Assembly (NCBI GenBank): GCA_024234395.1
Contig: JACKOH010000001.1
Coordinates: 434,001 to 498,000, forward strand
DNA: 64,000 nt
From: Pseudomonadales bacterium
GTDB lineage: Bacteria; Pseudomonadota; Gammaproteobacteria; Pseudomonadales; Pseudohongiellaceae
Direction: 5' to 3'
Part shown: positions 16,496 through 25,820 of the stretch, piece after piece
Position numbering within the stretch: position 1 is the stretch's first letter
Layout: every line of letters starts with the position of its first letter
Program-made: the position numbers and the translations under genes
Notes under the pieces: model-generated
Seen by the model: only the letters and a program-made list of their open reading frames with translations
Told to the model about the DNA's origin: nothing
Database searches by the model: none

Positions 16496-18919
16496 TCACC
16501 CACAATCAAAGAACCCTGGCGGGTAATCATTCACCTGAATTGCCAGATCCCTTGCCTTTTCAGCCTTCAGGAAGTCGTCCGCTGCCGGCTGTTCACAGAC
16601 TCCCAGTTTTACCGCAATCGTGATCTGTTCATTGAGGTCATGGGTGTCCGGCACACTTCCATCCTTGACAGCCTGTCGTATAGCCTTTCGGGTGTCGCGG
16701 GTTGCCAGTAGTTGTTGGAAAGCATTTTCGACAATGAAGGCCGGGTCATCTTCTTTATCCCCGATATAAGTCAGGCTGGTGACTCGGTTACGTAGTTCGT
16801 TGTCGGTGAACATGGCCTGCACCATGGCGTGTTCAAGTCTGTCATCGGGCAGGCGGAATGGGCTGCCGAACGGGAACACGACGAGGCGCAGCAGCCAGGC
16901 TACAGGACGATTGGGCAGGTTCTCGAAGAATTCCTTGAGAGCTACCTGGCAGTTGTAAATTGTGGTCTGCAGGTTCCAGTCCACGTAGGGGAGGTCTTCA
17001 GACTGACTGCCATTGTCCCGGTAATATTTAAGTACCGCGCAGCCCAGGTACAGATTACTCAGCACGTCGCCCAGCCGAGCCGACAGTCGTTCCTTGCGCT
17101 TTAGGTCCCCTCCCAGCAGCATCATGGCGATATCGGAAACCAGTGCCAGCGAGGAACTCATGCGGGTCAGCCGGCGATAATACTTTGCCGTGGGTCCGCC
17201 TACTGGGGCGGGACTCAGCAGGCCACCGGTCAGGCTCAGACTCAAAGTGCGGACGAAGTTACTGATGGTGTAACCCACATGGCGGAAAAACAGGCTGTCG
17301 AAATCCCGCAGTCCGGTTCTTTCATCGGGATCCTTGGCGGCCTGCATTTCGCGGAATATGAAGGGATGACAGCGAACCGCTCCCTGGCCGAAGATGATCA
17401 GGTTGCGGGTGAGGATATTGGCGCCCTCCACGGTAATCGCAATGGGCGTGCTCATGTAGGCATAGGCCAGGTAGTTGTTCTGACCGAGGATCAGGCCGCG
17501 TCCACCGTGCACGTCCATGGCGTCCTGGATCACTTTACGGGAATTTTCTGTCATGTGGTACTTGGCAATGGCGGAGACCACCGAGGGTTTGATGTGCTGG
17601 TCGACGGCGCTCGCTGTCATGACCCGGGACGCTTCCAGTTGATAGGCATAACCCGCGATGCGGGCCAGAGCTTCCTCAATACCTTCAAAGTTACCAATTG
17701 CCAGATTAAACTGGCGTCGAATGCGACTGTAAGCGCCGGTCAGCCGGTAGCTGACCTTGGCAATTGCGGTACTCAGTGCCGGCAGGGAAATGGCCCGGCC
17801 TTCGGACAGGCATTCGACCAGCATCTGCCAGCCTTTACCGGCATAATCCACGCCGCCGATGATCCACTCCAGGGGAATGAATACATCGTTGCCCTGGGTC
17901 GGTCCGTTCATGAATGCCATGCCCATCGGGTAGTGGCGGTTGCCGTGGATGACGCCTGGATGGTTGGTGGGGATCAGTGCCACGGTAATTCCCAGGTCCT
18001 CCTGCTCGCCGAGCAGGTGATCCGGATCGAGCATTTTGAAGGCCAGTCCCAGGACCGTGGCCACCGGTGCCAGTGTTATGTACCTTTTGTTCCAGGTCAG
18101 GCGAAGCCCAAGACATTGTTCGCCGTTATATTCGCCACGGCAGACTATCCCCAGATCGATTATGGCGCTGGCGTCGCTGCCGGCTTCCGGACTGGTCAGT
18201 CCGAAGCAGGGAATTTCAGCGCCACTTGCCAGACCCGGCAGGTAACGCTGGCGCTGCTCCTCGGTGCCGTATTTCATCAGCAGCTCTGCCGGTCCCAGGG
18301 AATTGGGGACCATGCAGGTTACGGCGGCGCTGGCGCTGCGGGTTGCCAGTTTGGTGACAACGCAGGAGTGAGCCAGCGCGGAAAATCCTTTGCCGCCGTA
18401 TTCCTTTGGGATAATCATGCCGAGAAAGCCGGCCTCTTTCAGGTACTGCCATGCTTCCGGCGAAAGGTCCTTACGATGCTGAACGATGTCCCAGTCGTTA
18501 AGCATGGCACACAGCTGTTCAGTCTCGTTATCCAGGAAGGACTGCTCCTCCTCATTCAGTTGCGGTTTCGGGTACCCGAGAAAAAGCTTCCAGTCCGGAT
18601 CGCCCTGAAACAGTTCGGCTTCCCACCAGACGTCGCCGGCTTCCAGCGCCTCCATCTCGGTGCGGCTCATGGGAGGTAATACTTTCTGGAAGAACCGGTA
18701 GATCGGCCGGCTCAGTAATTGCCGCCGCAGACTATCGATAAAATAGAACAGTGCCACCAGTGTCAGTATGGACCAGGGCAGCAGGGCGGGGGCCCATATC
18801 CAGCTGGTGGCCAGCAGTGCCAGGGTAAGCAGAGACAGGATGGTCGCCATACGGGCGCGTCTGAAGGCGAGAATCCAGATGACGGCGAGAGCGATGAGAA
18901 CTTGAAACAGAATGTTCAT
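16496..18919 (-). CDS. fadE: Acyl-CoA dehydrogenase FadE
   Basis: First enzyme of fatty acid beta-oxidation, oxidising acyl-CoA to trans-2-enoyl-CoA with FAD. 807 residues from ATG 18919, which has AAGGAGA 7 bases upstream; E. coli FadE is 814. Two N-terminal hydrophobic helices (about 1-60) make it membrane-associated. The dehydrogenase region includes CFGLTSPEAGSDA, LTWNKRYITLAPVA and DAMDVHGGRGLILG with YLAYAYMSTPIAITVEGANI, all family hallmarks. The long C-terminal helical domain is typical of the FadE subfamily. Single gene, probably repressed by FadR/PsrA-type regulators, although I see no operator. Confidence 0.94.
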   Translation of the reverse strand: MNILFQVLIALAVIWILAFRRARMATILSLLTLALLATSWIWAPALLPWSILTLVALFYFIDSLRRQLLSRPIYRFFQKVLPPMSRTEMEALEAGDVWWEAELFQGDPDWKLFLGYPKPQLNEEEQSFLDNETEQLCAMLNDWDIVQHRKDLSPEAWQYLKEAGFLGMIIPKEYGGKGFSALAHSCVVTKLATRSASAAVTCMVPNSLGPAELLMKYGTEEQRQRYLPGLASGAEIPCFGLTSPEAGSDASAIIDLGIVCRGEYNGEQCLGLRLTWNKRYITLAPVATVLGLAFKMLDPDHLLGEQEDLGITVALIPTNHPGVIHGNRHYPMGMAFMNGPTQGNDVFIPLEWIIGGVDYAGKGWQMLVECLSEGRAISLPALSTAIAKVSYRLTGAYSRIRRQFNLAIGNFEGIEEALARIAGYAYQLEASRVMTASAVDQHIKPSVVSAIAKYHMTENSRKVIQDAMDVHGGRGLILGQNNYLAYAYMSTPIAITVEGANILTRNLIIFGQGAVRCHPFIFREMQAAKDPDERTGLRDFDSLFFRHVGYTISNFVRTLSLSLTGGLLSPAPVGGPTAKYYRRLTRMSSSLALVSDIAMMLLGGDLKRKERLSARLGDVLSNLYLGCAVLKYYRDNGSQSEDLPYVDWNLQTTIYNCQVALKEFFENLPNRPVAWLLRLVVFPFGSPFRLPDDRLEHAMVQAMFTDNELRNRVTSLTYIGDKEDDPAFIVENAFQQLLATRDTRKAIRQAVKDGSVPDTHDLNEQITIAVKLGVCEQPAADDFLKAEKARDLAIQVNDYPPGFFDCG

Positions 18920-19018
18920 GATGTCTCCTTGAAAAGTTGCTGACAACAGGCAACCTGACACTGACGACCTGCGGTCCGCAGGGTTACCGGCTTATTGTAG
19001 CGGTTACGCCGGAGCCAG

Positions 19019-20077
19019 TCAGGCTGATCCCGGCAGACGGGAAATTGCTGCGGGAGAACCGCTGAGGCTCAGGAACAGGCTTTCCAGTTCCAGCCAGGGA
19101 TCGGCCGGGCTCAATCCTTTAACCGCATAATCCACTGCCCGCGCCTGGTCCAGTAACCTGTAGATCTGGGCAGCGCGTAAGCGCTGTAATGCCCGGGATA
19201 CTGTTCCCTTACGTTTAAAATTGCGACCGACCGCCTCGTCGGCAACCCGGGCGACCGCTTGACCGGATGCTACCTGATGTAAGCGTGGCAACAGCCGGCG
19301 CAATTCCGCGCACACGGCACCCAGAATCGCCAGCGCCTCGGTACCTTCCTCCCGCAGTCCCTGGAGAATTTTCATTGTCCTTACCGGATCACCGACCAGA
19401 GCCGCATCGATCAGGTTGAACGCGGTGTATCGGGAGCTGTCCGCGACTGCCTGCAGAACCTGGTCTGCATCAAGCTCGTGACTGCTGTCTCCAGCCGGGT
19501 TCACAAGTAGCTTGAGTTTCTCGATTTCCTGAACTGCGGCCAGCAGATTACCTTCAATTCGTTGCACCAGCAGCTGAATTGCCTCCGGAGTTGCACGCAA
19601 GCCCGTCTTGATCAGCCGCTGTGCCAGCCAGTCTGGAAGCTCGTCTATACCAAGCGGCCAGACCGGCAGAAACCAGGCGCTTGCCTCAATTGTCTTGAAC
19701 CAACGGGTATTCATGGTGGCTGGTTCCACCCTCAGACTGGTGATCAGGAGCAGGTAGTCAGGGTTGGGCGACTGCAGGTAGTCGAGCAGGTATCCGCGGC
19801 CCGGCTCTTCCAGCCTGGGTGAGCTGAGTCGCAACTCGATCAACTTTCGGGTAGCGAACAGGGAAAGGTTATCCACGGATTCTTTGAAGGAATTCCAGTC
19901 GAAACTGCGATCGACAGTGAAAACTTCCCGCTCCTCAAAGCCTGTTTCCCGGCGCAGGCTGCGCACCGCGTCAGCACTTTCCTGTAGCAACAGCGGTTCG
20001 TCGCCGGCTATCCAGACCACAGGCTTGAGGTCTTTTTTCAGGCTGGGTATCAGTTGTCCCGCTTTATTGAGTTTCAT
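19019..20077 (-). CDS. holA: DNA polymerase III subunit delta
   Basis: Clamp-loader wrench subunit that opens the beta sliding clamp. 352 residues from ATG 20077. Family features are the N-terminal VVWIAGDEPLLLQESADAVR (delta and delta-prime AAA+-like start), LSLFATRKLIELRL, the EGNLLAAVQEIEKLKLL region and the C-terminal helical collar. A longer open frame extends to 20284 but overlaps lptE. The gene follows lptE by 25 bases in a leuS-lptE-holA operon, the standard order in gammaproteobacteria. Confidence 0.93.
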   Translation of the reverse strand: MKLNKAGQLIPSLKKDLKPVVWIAGDEPLLLQESADAVRSLRRETGFEEREVFTVDRSFDWNSFKESVDNLSLFATRKLIELRLSSPRLEEPGRGYLLDYLQSPNPDYLLLITSLRVEPATMNTRWFKTIEASAWFLPVWPLGIDELPDWLAQRLIKTGLRATPEAIQLLVQRIEGNLLAAVQEIEKLKLLVNPAGDSSHELDADQVLQAVADSSRYTAFNLIDAALVGDPVRTMKILQGLREEGTEALAILGAVCAELRRLLPRLHQVASGQAVARVADEAVGRNFKRKGTVSRALQRLRAAQIYRLLDQARAVDYAVKGLSPADPWLELESLFLSLSGSPAAISRLPGSA

Positions 20078-20102
20078 TGTTGCCCTGGAGGTTAAGGTCA
20101 GT

Positions 20103-20627
20103 TCAGGACACGATATTGCCGGCGGCTGCGGCTTCCAGTCGCCGCAACAGCTGATTAACCAGTTCCCGGCGCAATTCCGACTGAATAATTTCCCGTTCTT
20201 CGATTGTGCCGGTGATATTGCCGGTATTCTCGTAATAAACCTGTTGAATCGACAGGTCTTCGGGCCCCAGTAACCGGTTCTCACCCAGCAGCAACTGCAC
20301 CGGCAGCACCAGTCGTATATCGTACTGCGCTGCCCTGGCCCTGGGTGTGACGGTTATGGGCCGGCTGCGCATCTGCTCCGCACCCACCACCAATACCGGT
20401 ACACTGCTGTCCAGCGTGTCGGGTTCAATTTCCTGAATGGCCACATTGGCACCTTCGAGGGCCTCGCGCAGCAGGCGTGCCATTTCTCCTCCGGGTTCCT
20501 GCAGATACAACTGTAACCGGGGCAGATTGCCTGACAGGGTGTCGCTGCCACGCAGGCTGAAACCACAGCCGGTAGTCACCAGCAGAATCCAGGTCAGCAG
20601 TACCGCATTGACAAACCGGCTCCGCAT
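20103..20627 (-). CDS. lptE: LptE, LPS-assembly outer-membrane lipoprotein
   Basis: Plug of the LptD barrel that helps insert lipopolysaccharide into the outer leaflet. 174 residues with a lipoprotein signal and lipobox VTTGC, then FSLRGSDTL, a segment seen in nearly all LptE proteins. The rest forms an alternating alpha/beta fold with YDIRLVLPVQLLLGEN and a C-terminal helix ELRRELVNQLLRRLEAAAA. It starts 11 bases after leuS. Confidence 0.93.
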   Translation of the reverse strand: MRSRFVNAVLLTWILLVTTGCGFSLRGSDTLSGNLPRLQLYLQEPGGEMARLLREALEGANVAIQEIEPDTLDSSVPVLVVGAEQMRSRPITVTPRARAAQYDIRLVLPVQLLLGENRLLGPEDLSIQQVYYENTGNITGTIEEREIIQSELRRELVNQLLRRLEAAAAGNIVS

Positions 20628-20638
20628 CTGGCTGTTCC

Positions 20639-23119
20639 TCAGGCCACCACGATATTGACCAGGCGCCCGGGTACGACGATAACCTTTCGTACTTCCCCCT
20701 CGCTGGTGTAACGCTGCACAGCCTCGTGCTCAAGCGCGAGCTTTTCCAGGCGCTGGCGATCGATATCCTTGTCCACTTCGATCTTGGCGCGCAGTTTGCC
20801 GTTTACCTGCAGGACGATAAGCAGGGTGGATTGTTTCAGGGCGGCTTTGTCGAGGGTTGGCCACGGCGCGTCGATCACCGCGCTTTCATGGCCCAGGTGG
20901 TGCCAGAGCACATGACAGATGTGCGGTACCACCGGCGACAACATGGCCACAACGGTGGACAGCGCCTCGGTGATCAGGGCGTTGTCCAGATCGGACTCAC
21001 TCTGCTCGACAAACTTGTAAATGTCATTGACCAGGCCCATAACTGCCGCAATCGCGGTATTAAAGGTCTGGCGGCGGCCATAGTCGTCGCCGACTTTTTC
21101 CAATGTGCTGTGAATAGCATAGCGAAACTGCTGCTGCCGTTCATTCAGATCGCCGTGATCAAGCTTGCCGGGATCGACGGGCCGGTGATCGGCCACCACT
21201 TTCCAGAGCCGCTTCAGAAATCGATAACTGCCTTCCACACCGCTGTCGGACCATTCCAGGGACTGGTCCGGGGGTGCCGCAAACATGGTGAACATGCGCA
21301 CGGTGTCGGCACCGTACTGCTCGATAAGAGACAGCGGGTCCACGGTGTTGCCCTTGGACTTGGACATCTTGCTGCCGTCCTTGAGAACCATGCCCTGGGT
21401 CAGCAGGCGGGTGAATGGCTCGTCCGACTTGACCAGCCCCTCGTCACGCATCAGTTTATGGAAAAAGCGGGCATAGAGCAGGTGCAGAATAGCGTGCTCG
21501 ATACCCCCTATGTACTGGTCGACCGGCAGCCAGTAGTCAGCCCGCTCATCGAGCATGGCCTGGTCCTGATCCCGGCAGGCATAACGTGCGTAATACCAGG
21601 ACGATTCGACGAAGGTGTCGAAGGTATCGGTTTCCCGTTCCGCATCGGCACCACAGTGAGGACAGGAAGTCTGATAGAATTCCGCCATTTTCTTGAGCGG
21701 TGAACCGCTGGCATCGAATTCGATGTCGGTAGGCAACAGAACCGGCAGGTCCTGTTCGGGAACCGGCACGGTGCCGCAGTCCGGACAATAGATGATCGGG
21801 ATCGGAGTGCCCCAGTAACGTTGCCGGGACACTCCCCAGTCACGCAGCCGGAAGTTAACCTTACTCTGTCCCTTGCCCTGCGCCGCCAGAAACTTCTCCA
21901 TGGCCTCGAACGCCCGGTCAAAATCCAGGCCATCGAATTGACCTGAATTGATCAGGATGCCTTTTTCCACAAACGCCGCGGTTTCCAGGTTACAGGTTAC
22001 ATCACCCTCGTGCGGTCGGATTACCTGTATTACCGGCAGGCCGTATTTCCGGGCAAATTCCCAGTCCCGCTGATCGTGACCCGGCACCGCCATGACCGCA
22101 CCCGATCCATAACTCATCAGGACGAAGTTGGCAATGTAGACCGGCACCTGCTCGTCGGTGATTGGATGAACTGCCTTGAGGCCGGTGTCGATGCCCAGTT
22201 TTTCCATGGTCGCCATGTCCGCTTCCGCGACCTTGGTGTGAGACTGTTCCTCGATAAAAGCGCGCACGGCCGGGTCGCTGGAAGCGGCCAGTTCCGCCAG
22301 CGGATGCTGGGGCGCCACGGCCACGTAAGTGACGCCCATCAGGGTATCGGGGCGGGTCGTGTAAACCGTCAAGGACTGGTAAGCCGGATCGGTCTGACCC
22401 GCTACCCCGAAGGTCAGTTCCAAGCCCACCGAGCGGCCGATCCAGTTGCTCTGCATGGTGAGCACCTGTTCCGGCCAACCGCCGAGTTTTTCCAGGTCAT
22501 CGAGTAATTCCTGGGCGTAATCGGTGATCTTGATAAACCACTGGGGAATCTTGCGGCGTTCCACTACGGCGCCGGAACGCCAGCCGCGGCCGTCCACAAC
22601 CTGCTCGTTGGCCAACACCGTCTGGTCCACCGGATCCCAGTTCACCTCGGCTTCCTGCTTGTAGACCAGGCCCTTGCTGAACAGCCTGGTGAAGAACCAC
22701 TGTTCCCAGCGATAGTAGGCCGGGTGACAGGTAGCCAGTTCCCGGTGCCAGTCATAGGCAAAGCCCAGCTGTTTGAATTGCCCACGCATGTAATCGATGT
22801 TGCTGTAGGTCCAGCCCGCCGGCGGCACCTGCTTCTGAATGGCAGCATTTTCGGCCGGCAGGCCGAACGCGTCCCAGCCCATCGGCTGCAGAACATGCTT
22901 TCCCTGCATGCGTTGAAAACGGCTGATTACGTCGCCGATGGTGTAGTTGCGAACATGCCCCATATGCAGGTGTCCGCTGGGGTAAGGAAACATCGAGAGG
23001 CAGTAGAATTTCTCTTTGCCGGTGTTTTCTTCAGCGCGAAAGCTGTCGTTGGATTCCCAATACTGCTGGGCTGCGGATTCCACCTCGGCAGGGGAATAGG
23101 TTTTGCTGATACTGCTCAT
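20639..23119 (-). CDS. leuS: Leucyl-tRNA synthetase
   Basis: Class Ia synthetase charging tRNA-Leu. 826 residues. The HIGH motif appears as HMGH in PYPSGHLHMGHVRNYTIGD, the KMSKS motif in KDGSKMSKSKGNTVDP. The CP1 editing domain is present (TTRPDTLMGVTYVAVAP and the HDQRDWEFA aspartate region), so proofreading should be intact. First gene of leuS-lptE-holA. The 166 bases between it and corC show no T-box or leader gene. Confidence 0.97.
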   Translation of the reverse strand: MSSISKTYSPAEVESAAQQYWESNDSFRAEENTGKEKFYCLSMFPYPSGHLHMGHVRNYTIGDVISRFQRMQGKHVLQPMGWDAFGLPAENAAIQKQVPPAGWTYSNIDYMRGQFKQLGFAYDWHRELATCHPAYYRWEQWFFTRLFSKGLVYKQEAEVNWDPVDQTVLANEQVVDGRGWRSGAVVERRKIPQWFIKITDYAQELLDDLEKLGGWPEQVLTMQSNWIGRSVGLELTFGVAGQTDPAYQSLTVYTTRPDTLMGVTYVAVAPQHPLAELAASSDPAVRAFIEEQSHTKVAEADMATMEKLGIDTGLKAVHPITDEQVPVYIANFVLMSYGSGAVMAVPGHDQRDWEFARKYGLPVIQVIRPHEGDVTCNLETAAFVEKGILINSGQFDGLDFDRAFEAMEKFLAAQGKGQSKVNFRLRDWGVSRQRYWGTPIPIIYCPDCGTVPVPEQDLPVLLPTDIEFDASGSPLKKMAEFYQTSCPHCGADAERETDTFDTFVESSWYYARYACRDQDQAMLDERADYWLPVDQYIGGIEHAILHLLYARFFHKLMRDEGLVKSDEPFTRLLTQGMVLKDGSKMSKSKGNTVDPLSLIEQYGADTVRMFTMFAAPPDQSLEWSDSGVEGSYRFLKRLWKVVADHRPVDPGKLDHGDLNERQQQFRYAIHSTLEKVGDDYGRRQTFNTAIAAVMGLVNDIYKFVEQSESDLDNALITEALSTVVAMLSPVVPHICHVLWHHLGHESAVIDAPWPTLDKAALKQSTLLIVLQVNGKLRAKIEVDKDIDRQRLEKLALEHEAVQRYTSEGEVRKVIVVPGRLVNIVVA

Positions 23120-23285
23120 GGCTGGTTACATTCGGTTAGGACTGAATTGGAGACTGACTGACAGGCGTCGGGCCGGTGCGGAGACAAGGATACCTCAGGC
23201 CCCGGTTTTCACCAAGTTTACAGACTGGGTTGGATTATCCCGAGGCGGTGCTTCCAGCCGCTCAGTTGGCGGCTCTGCATAAGCG

Positions 23286-24167
23286 TCAGCGGCCCAGTTT
23301 GGCAACCTTCTGATGGTCGGCTTCGAGCAGGCTTGAGGTTACCTTGAGAAGTTTGATCTGGCGGCTGTCGGCATTCAGAACGGTGAACAGGAACGGCCCG
23401 ATATTGATAGCCTCGTCCCGCTCCGGGATATGACCGAAACGTTGCAGGACCAGTCCACCGATAGTCGAGAAATCCTGTTCACTGAACGAGGTGTTGAAGT
23501 GCTCATTGAATTCGTCGATCGGAGTCAGTGCCTTGACGATGTGGTTGTGATCATCGAAACGCTTGATGTAGCTGTCGTCATCCACATCGTATTCATCTTC
23601 GATTTCGCCGACGATCTGTTCCAGCACGTCTTCGATGGTCACTGCGCCGCAGACACTTCCGTACTCATCGATGACGATGGCCATGTGATGACGGGTTTCC
23701 CGGAATTCCCGCAGCAGAACGTTCAGGCGTTTGCTCTCCGGGACAAAGGTGGCGGGTCTCACAATATCCTTGATGGAGAATTTATCGATATTCTGTTGAA
23801 GCACCAGTGGCAGCAGGTCCTTGGCCAGCAGAATGCCAAGCACATTGTCGATGCTGTCCCCGATCACCGGGTAGCGGGAGTGAGCTTCCTCGGCGACCTG
23901 CTCTATGATTTCCTGGGGTGAGAGGCGGGCAGATACCGTAACCAGTTGCGAGCGGGGGATCATGATCTCCCTGACCTGCATGCTGGAAACCTGCAATGCG
24001 CCTTCGATAATACTCAGGGCATCGGAATCCAGTACCTTGTCCTGTTCCGCATTGCGCAGCAGCGCCAGCAGACTTTGCAGGTCGGTCGGCTCATCAGAGA
24101 AAATCTGGGCAATTCGTTCCAGCCAGGAGCGGGTTTTCTGGTCTGATTCCGGTTGGTCGTCGGTCAT
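23286..24167 (-). CDS. corC: CorC/HlyC family CBS-domain protein
   Basis: 293-residue cytosolic protein with a short N-terminal segment, two CBS motifs (about 65-185: MIPRSQLVTV ... HSRYPVIGDSIDNVLGILLAKDLL and AIVIDEYGSVCGAVTIEDVLEQIVGEIEDEYD) and a C-terminal CorC_HlyC domain (about 205-280) with the GGLVLQRFGHIPERDE strand. E. coli CorC/YbeX is 292 residues and has been linked to Mg2+/Co2+ efflux and ribosome homeostasis. It follows ybeY as in the classic ybeZYX order, but lnt, normally next, is absent here. Confidence 0.93.
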   Translation of the reverse strand: MTDDQPESDQKTRSWLERIAQIFSDEPTDLQSLLALLRNAEQDKVLDSDALSIIEGALQVSSMQVREIMIPRSQLVTVSARLSPQEIIEQVAEEAHSRYPVIGDSIDNVLGILLAKDLLPLVLQQNIDKFSIKDIVRPATFVPESKRLNVLLREFRETRHHMAIVIDEYGSVCGAVTIEDVLEQIVGEIEDEYDVDDDSYIKRFDDHNHIVKALTPIDEFNEHFNTSFSEQDFSTIGGLVLQRFGHIPERDEAINIGPFLFTVLNADSRQIKLLKVTSSLLEADHQKVAKLGR

Positions 24168-24197
24168 TTCCGCTAATATCCCGTATAGCTATCGCTG

Positions 24198-24695
24198 TCA
24201 GTTGATAAGATAGGGATTGGGAAATCCCAGTTCTTCAAGGACCCTGATTTCCAGGGACTCCATGGCTTCCGCGTGTGGCGCGGTGTCGTGTGTGAAGCCG
24301 TGCAGATGCAGGAACCCATGGGTTAGCAGGTGGGCCCAGTGGGCCTCCTGGCTCTTGCCCTGATTGCTGGCCTCGGCGTCCACTATCGGGGCGCAGATTG
24401 CCAGGTCACCCAGCGGTACCCGTTTGAGAGTGTCGCTTACCAGAGCAGGTAAATCACAGATAAACGACAGTACGTTGGTAGGGTAATCCTTACCCCGGAA
24501 GTTGCGATTCAACGCGGCGGAACCGGTTTCGTCCACAATTCTGATGCCGATCCGGGCCGGCCTGGGGTGACCAGGCAGTTTATGGCTGGCAGCACTGAGC
24601 CATTTTTCCATCATCGTAACCGAGGGAATCCAGTGCCCGGGACAGGCATTGTCCAGATCAACTTTCACGCTGGTCACGGTCGTTGCTGGACGCAT
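24198..24695 (-). CDS. ybeY: Endoribonuclease / rRNA maturation factor YbeY
   Basis: Zinc-dependent RNase acting in 16S rRNA 3'-end maturation and ribosome quality control. 165 residues. The three zinc histidines are present in HGFLHLHGFTH; the aspartate that usually precedes the last histidine (GYDH) is a threonine here. The substrate-binding RGKDYPTNVLSF strand is intact. With ATG 24695 it overlaps phoH by 38 bases; GTG starts at codon 7 or 10 would shorten the overlap and match the E. coli N-terminus better. Confidence 0.92.
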   Translation of the reverse strand: MRPATTVTSVKVDLDNACPGHWIPSVTMMEKWLSAASHKLPGHPRPARIGIRIVDETGSAALNRNFRGKDYPTNVLSFICDLPALVSDTLKRVPLGDLAICAPIVDAEASNQGKSQEAHWAHLLTHGFLHLHGFTHDTAPHAEAMESLEIRVLEELGFPNPYLIN

Positions 24696-25683
24696 TGTCC
24701 TGATTCAGGTTGGAGATTGCCTTGCGATCGCTGGCATCATAAGCCTCGACAATTTTCTGAACCAGGCGGTGGCGAACCACGTCCCGGGCATCAAAATAGG
24801 TGAATCCGATTTCATCGATGTGCTGGAGCACCTTGGTCACGTGCACCAGACCGGAACGGGTACCCTTGGGCAGGTCGATCTGGGTGACGTCACCGGTAAT
24901 TACCGCGGTGGAGCCGAAGCCGATCCGGGTCAGAAACATCTTCATCTGCGATGCCGTGGTGTTCTGACTCTCATCGAGAATAATGAACGAGTTATTCAGG
25001 GTTCGGCCGCGCATATACGCCAACGGTGCCACTTCGATAACGTTCTTCTCAATCAGGCGGCCGACCCGTTCGAAGCCCAGCATCTCGTACAGGGCGTCAT
25101 AGAGCGGGCGCAGATACGGATCGATTTTCTGAGCCAGGTCCCCAGGCAGAAAACCGAGCTTCTCGCCGGCTTCGACGGCCGGTCGCACCAGTAACAGCCG
25201 GCTGACCCGCTCCTGAACCAGTGCTTCCACGGCGCAGGCGACTGCCAGGTAGGTTTTTCCGGTGCCGGCCGGTCCGATACCAAAATTAATATCGTGGCGA
25301 TGAATGGAGCGGACGTATTCACGCTGGTGCCGGGTGCGCGGCTTGACTGAACTCCTGGGAGTTCGGATTACCGAGCTGTCTTCCGTTTCATCGGTCTGGT
25401 CAACCGGCTGCTGGGTCTCCCGCAGTGCCAGATGCACCTGGTCAGGGCTCAGCGGTTTGCCATCCACGGTGGCAAGATAAAGGTCCTCCAGGACCTTGCC
25501 ACCTCCGGCTATGGCGGCTTCTGAGCCGGAGATCCGGAACAGGTTGCCGCGCTGCTGGATTTTCACAGCCAGAGATTTCTCGATCTGGTGGATATTTTCG
25601 TTGAGACGCCCGCACAGACTGGCCAGACGCTGCGCGTTGTCAGGGAGCAGGGTAATGCTCCGGGAATGGATCTGTTCGGTCAT
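24658..25683 (-). CDS. ybeZ: PhoH-family ATPase YbeZ
   Basis: 341-residue P-loop ATPase of the PhoH family, thought to act with YbeY on RNA. Walker A is GPAGTGKTYLAV, the Walker B region is SFIILDESQNTT, and the sensor-like ITGDVTQIDLPKGTRSGL follows. An N-terminal KH-like region precedes the ATPase. Overlaps ybeY, which implies translational coupling. Upstream gap to miaB is about 137 bases. Confidence 0.94.
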   Translation of the reverse strand: MTEQIHSRSITLLPDNAQRLASLCGRLNENIHQIEKSLAVKIQQRGNLFRISGSEAAIAGGGKVLEDLYLATVDGKPLSPDQVHLALRETQQPVDQTDETEDSSVIRTPRSSVKPRTRHQREYVRSIHRHDINFGIGPAGTGKTYLAVACAVEALVQERVSRLLLVRPAVEAGEKLGFLPGDLAQKIDPYLRPLYDALYEMLGFERVGRLIEKNVIEVAPLAYMRGRTLNNSFIILDESQNTTASQMKMFLTRIGFGSTAVITGDVTQIDLPKGTRSGLVHVTKVLQHIDEIGFTYFDARDVVRHRLVQKIVEAYDASDRKAISNLNQDNASSNDRDQRES

Positions 25684-25820
25684 GAAAGGGGAATCAGAAC
25701 CTCATGCTGATATCGGTAGGGTTAGTATACCAAGATGGACCGGAATGTAAGCACTTTAATGCCAGGTTCGGCATGATTTCCCCAACTGGCCTGGACCCCG
25801 GGTGGTTGGCCCGGCGGGGG

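Noticed and set aside
16829..18679. Long + strand frames opposite fadE (including one of 466 codons)
   Set aside because: Antisense shadows caused by GC-biased codon positions of fadE; no start context or family features.
23256..23274. AGCCGC/GCGGCT hairpin after corC as a terminator
   Set aside because: Only a 6-bp stem and no T-tract on the minus strand; insufficient support.
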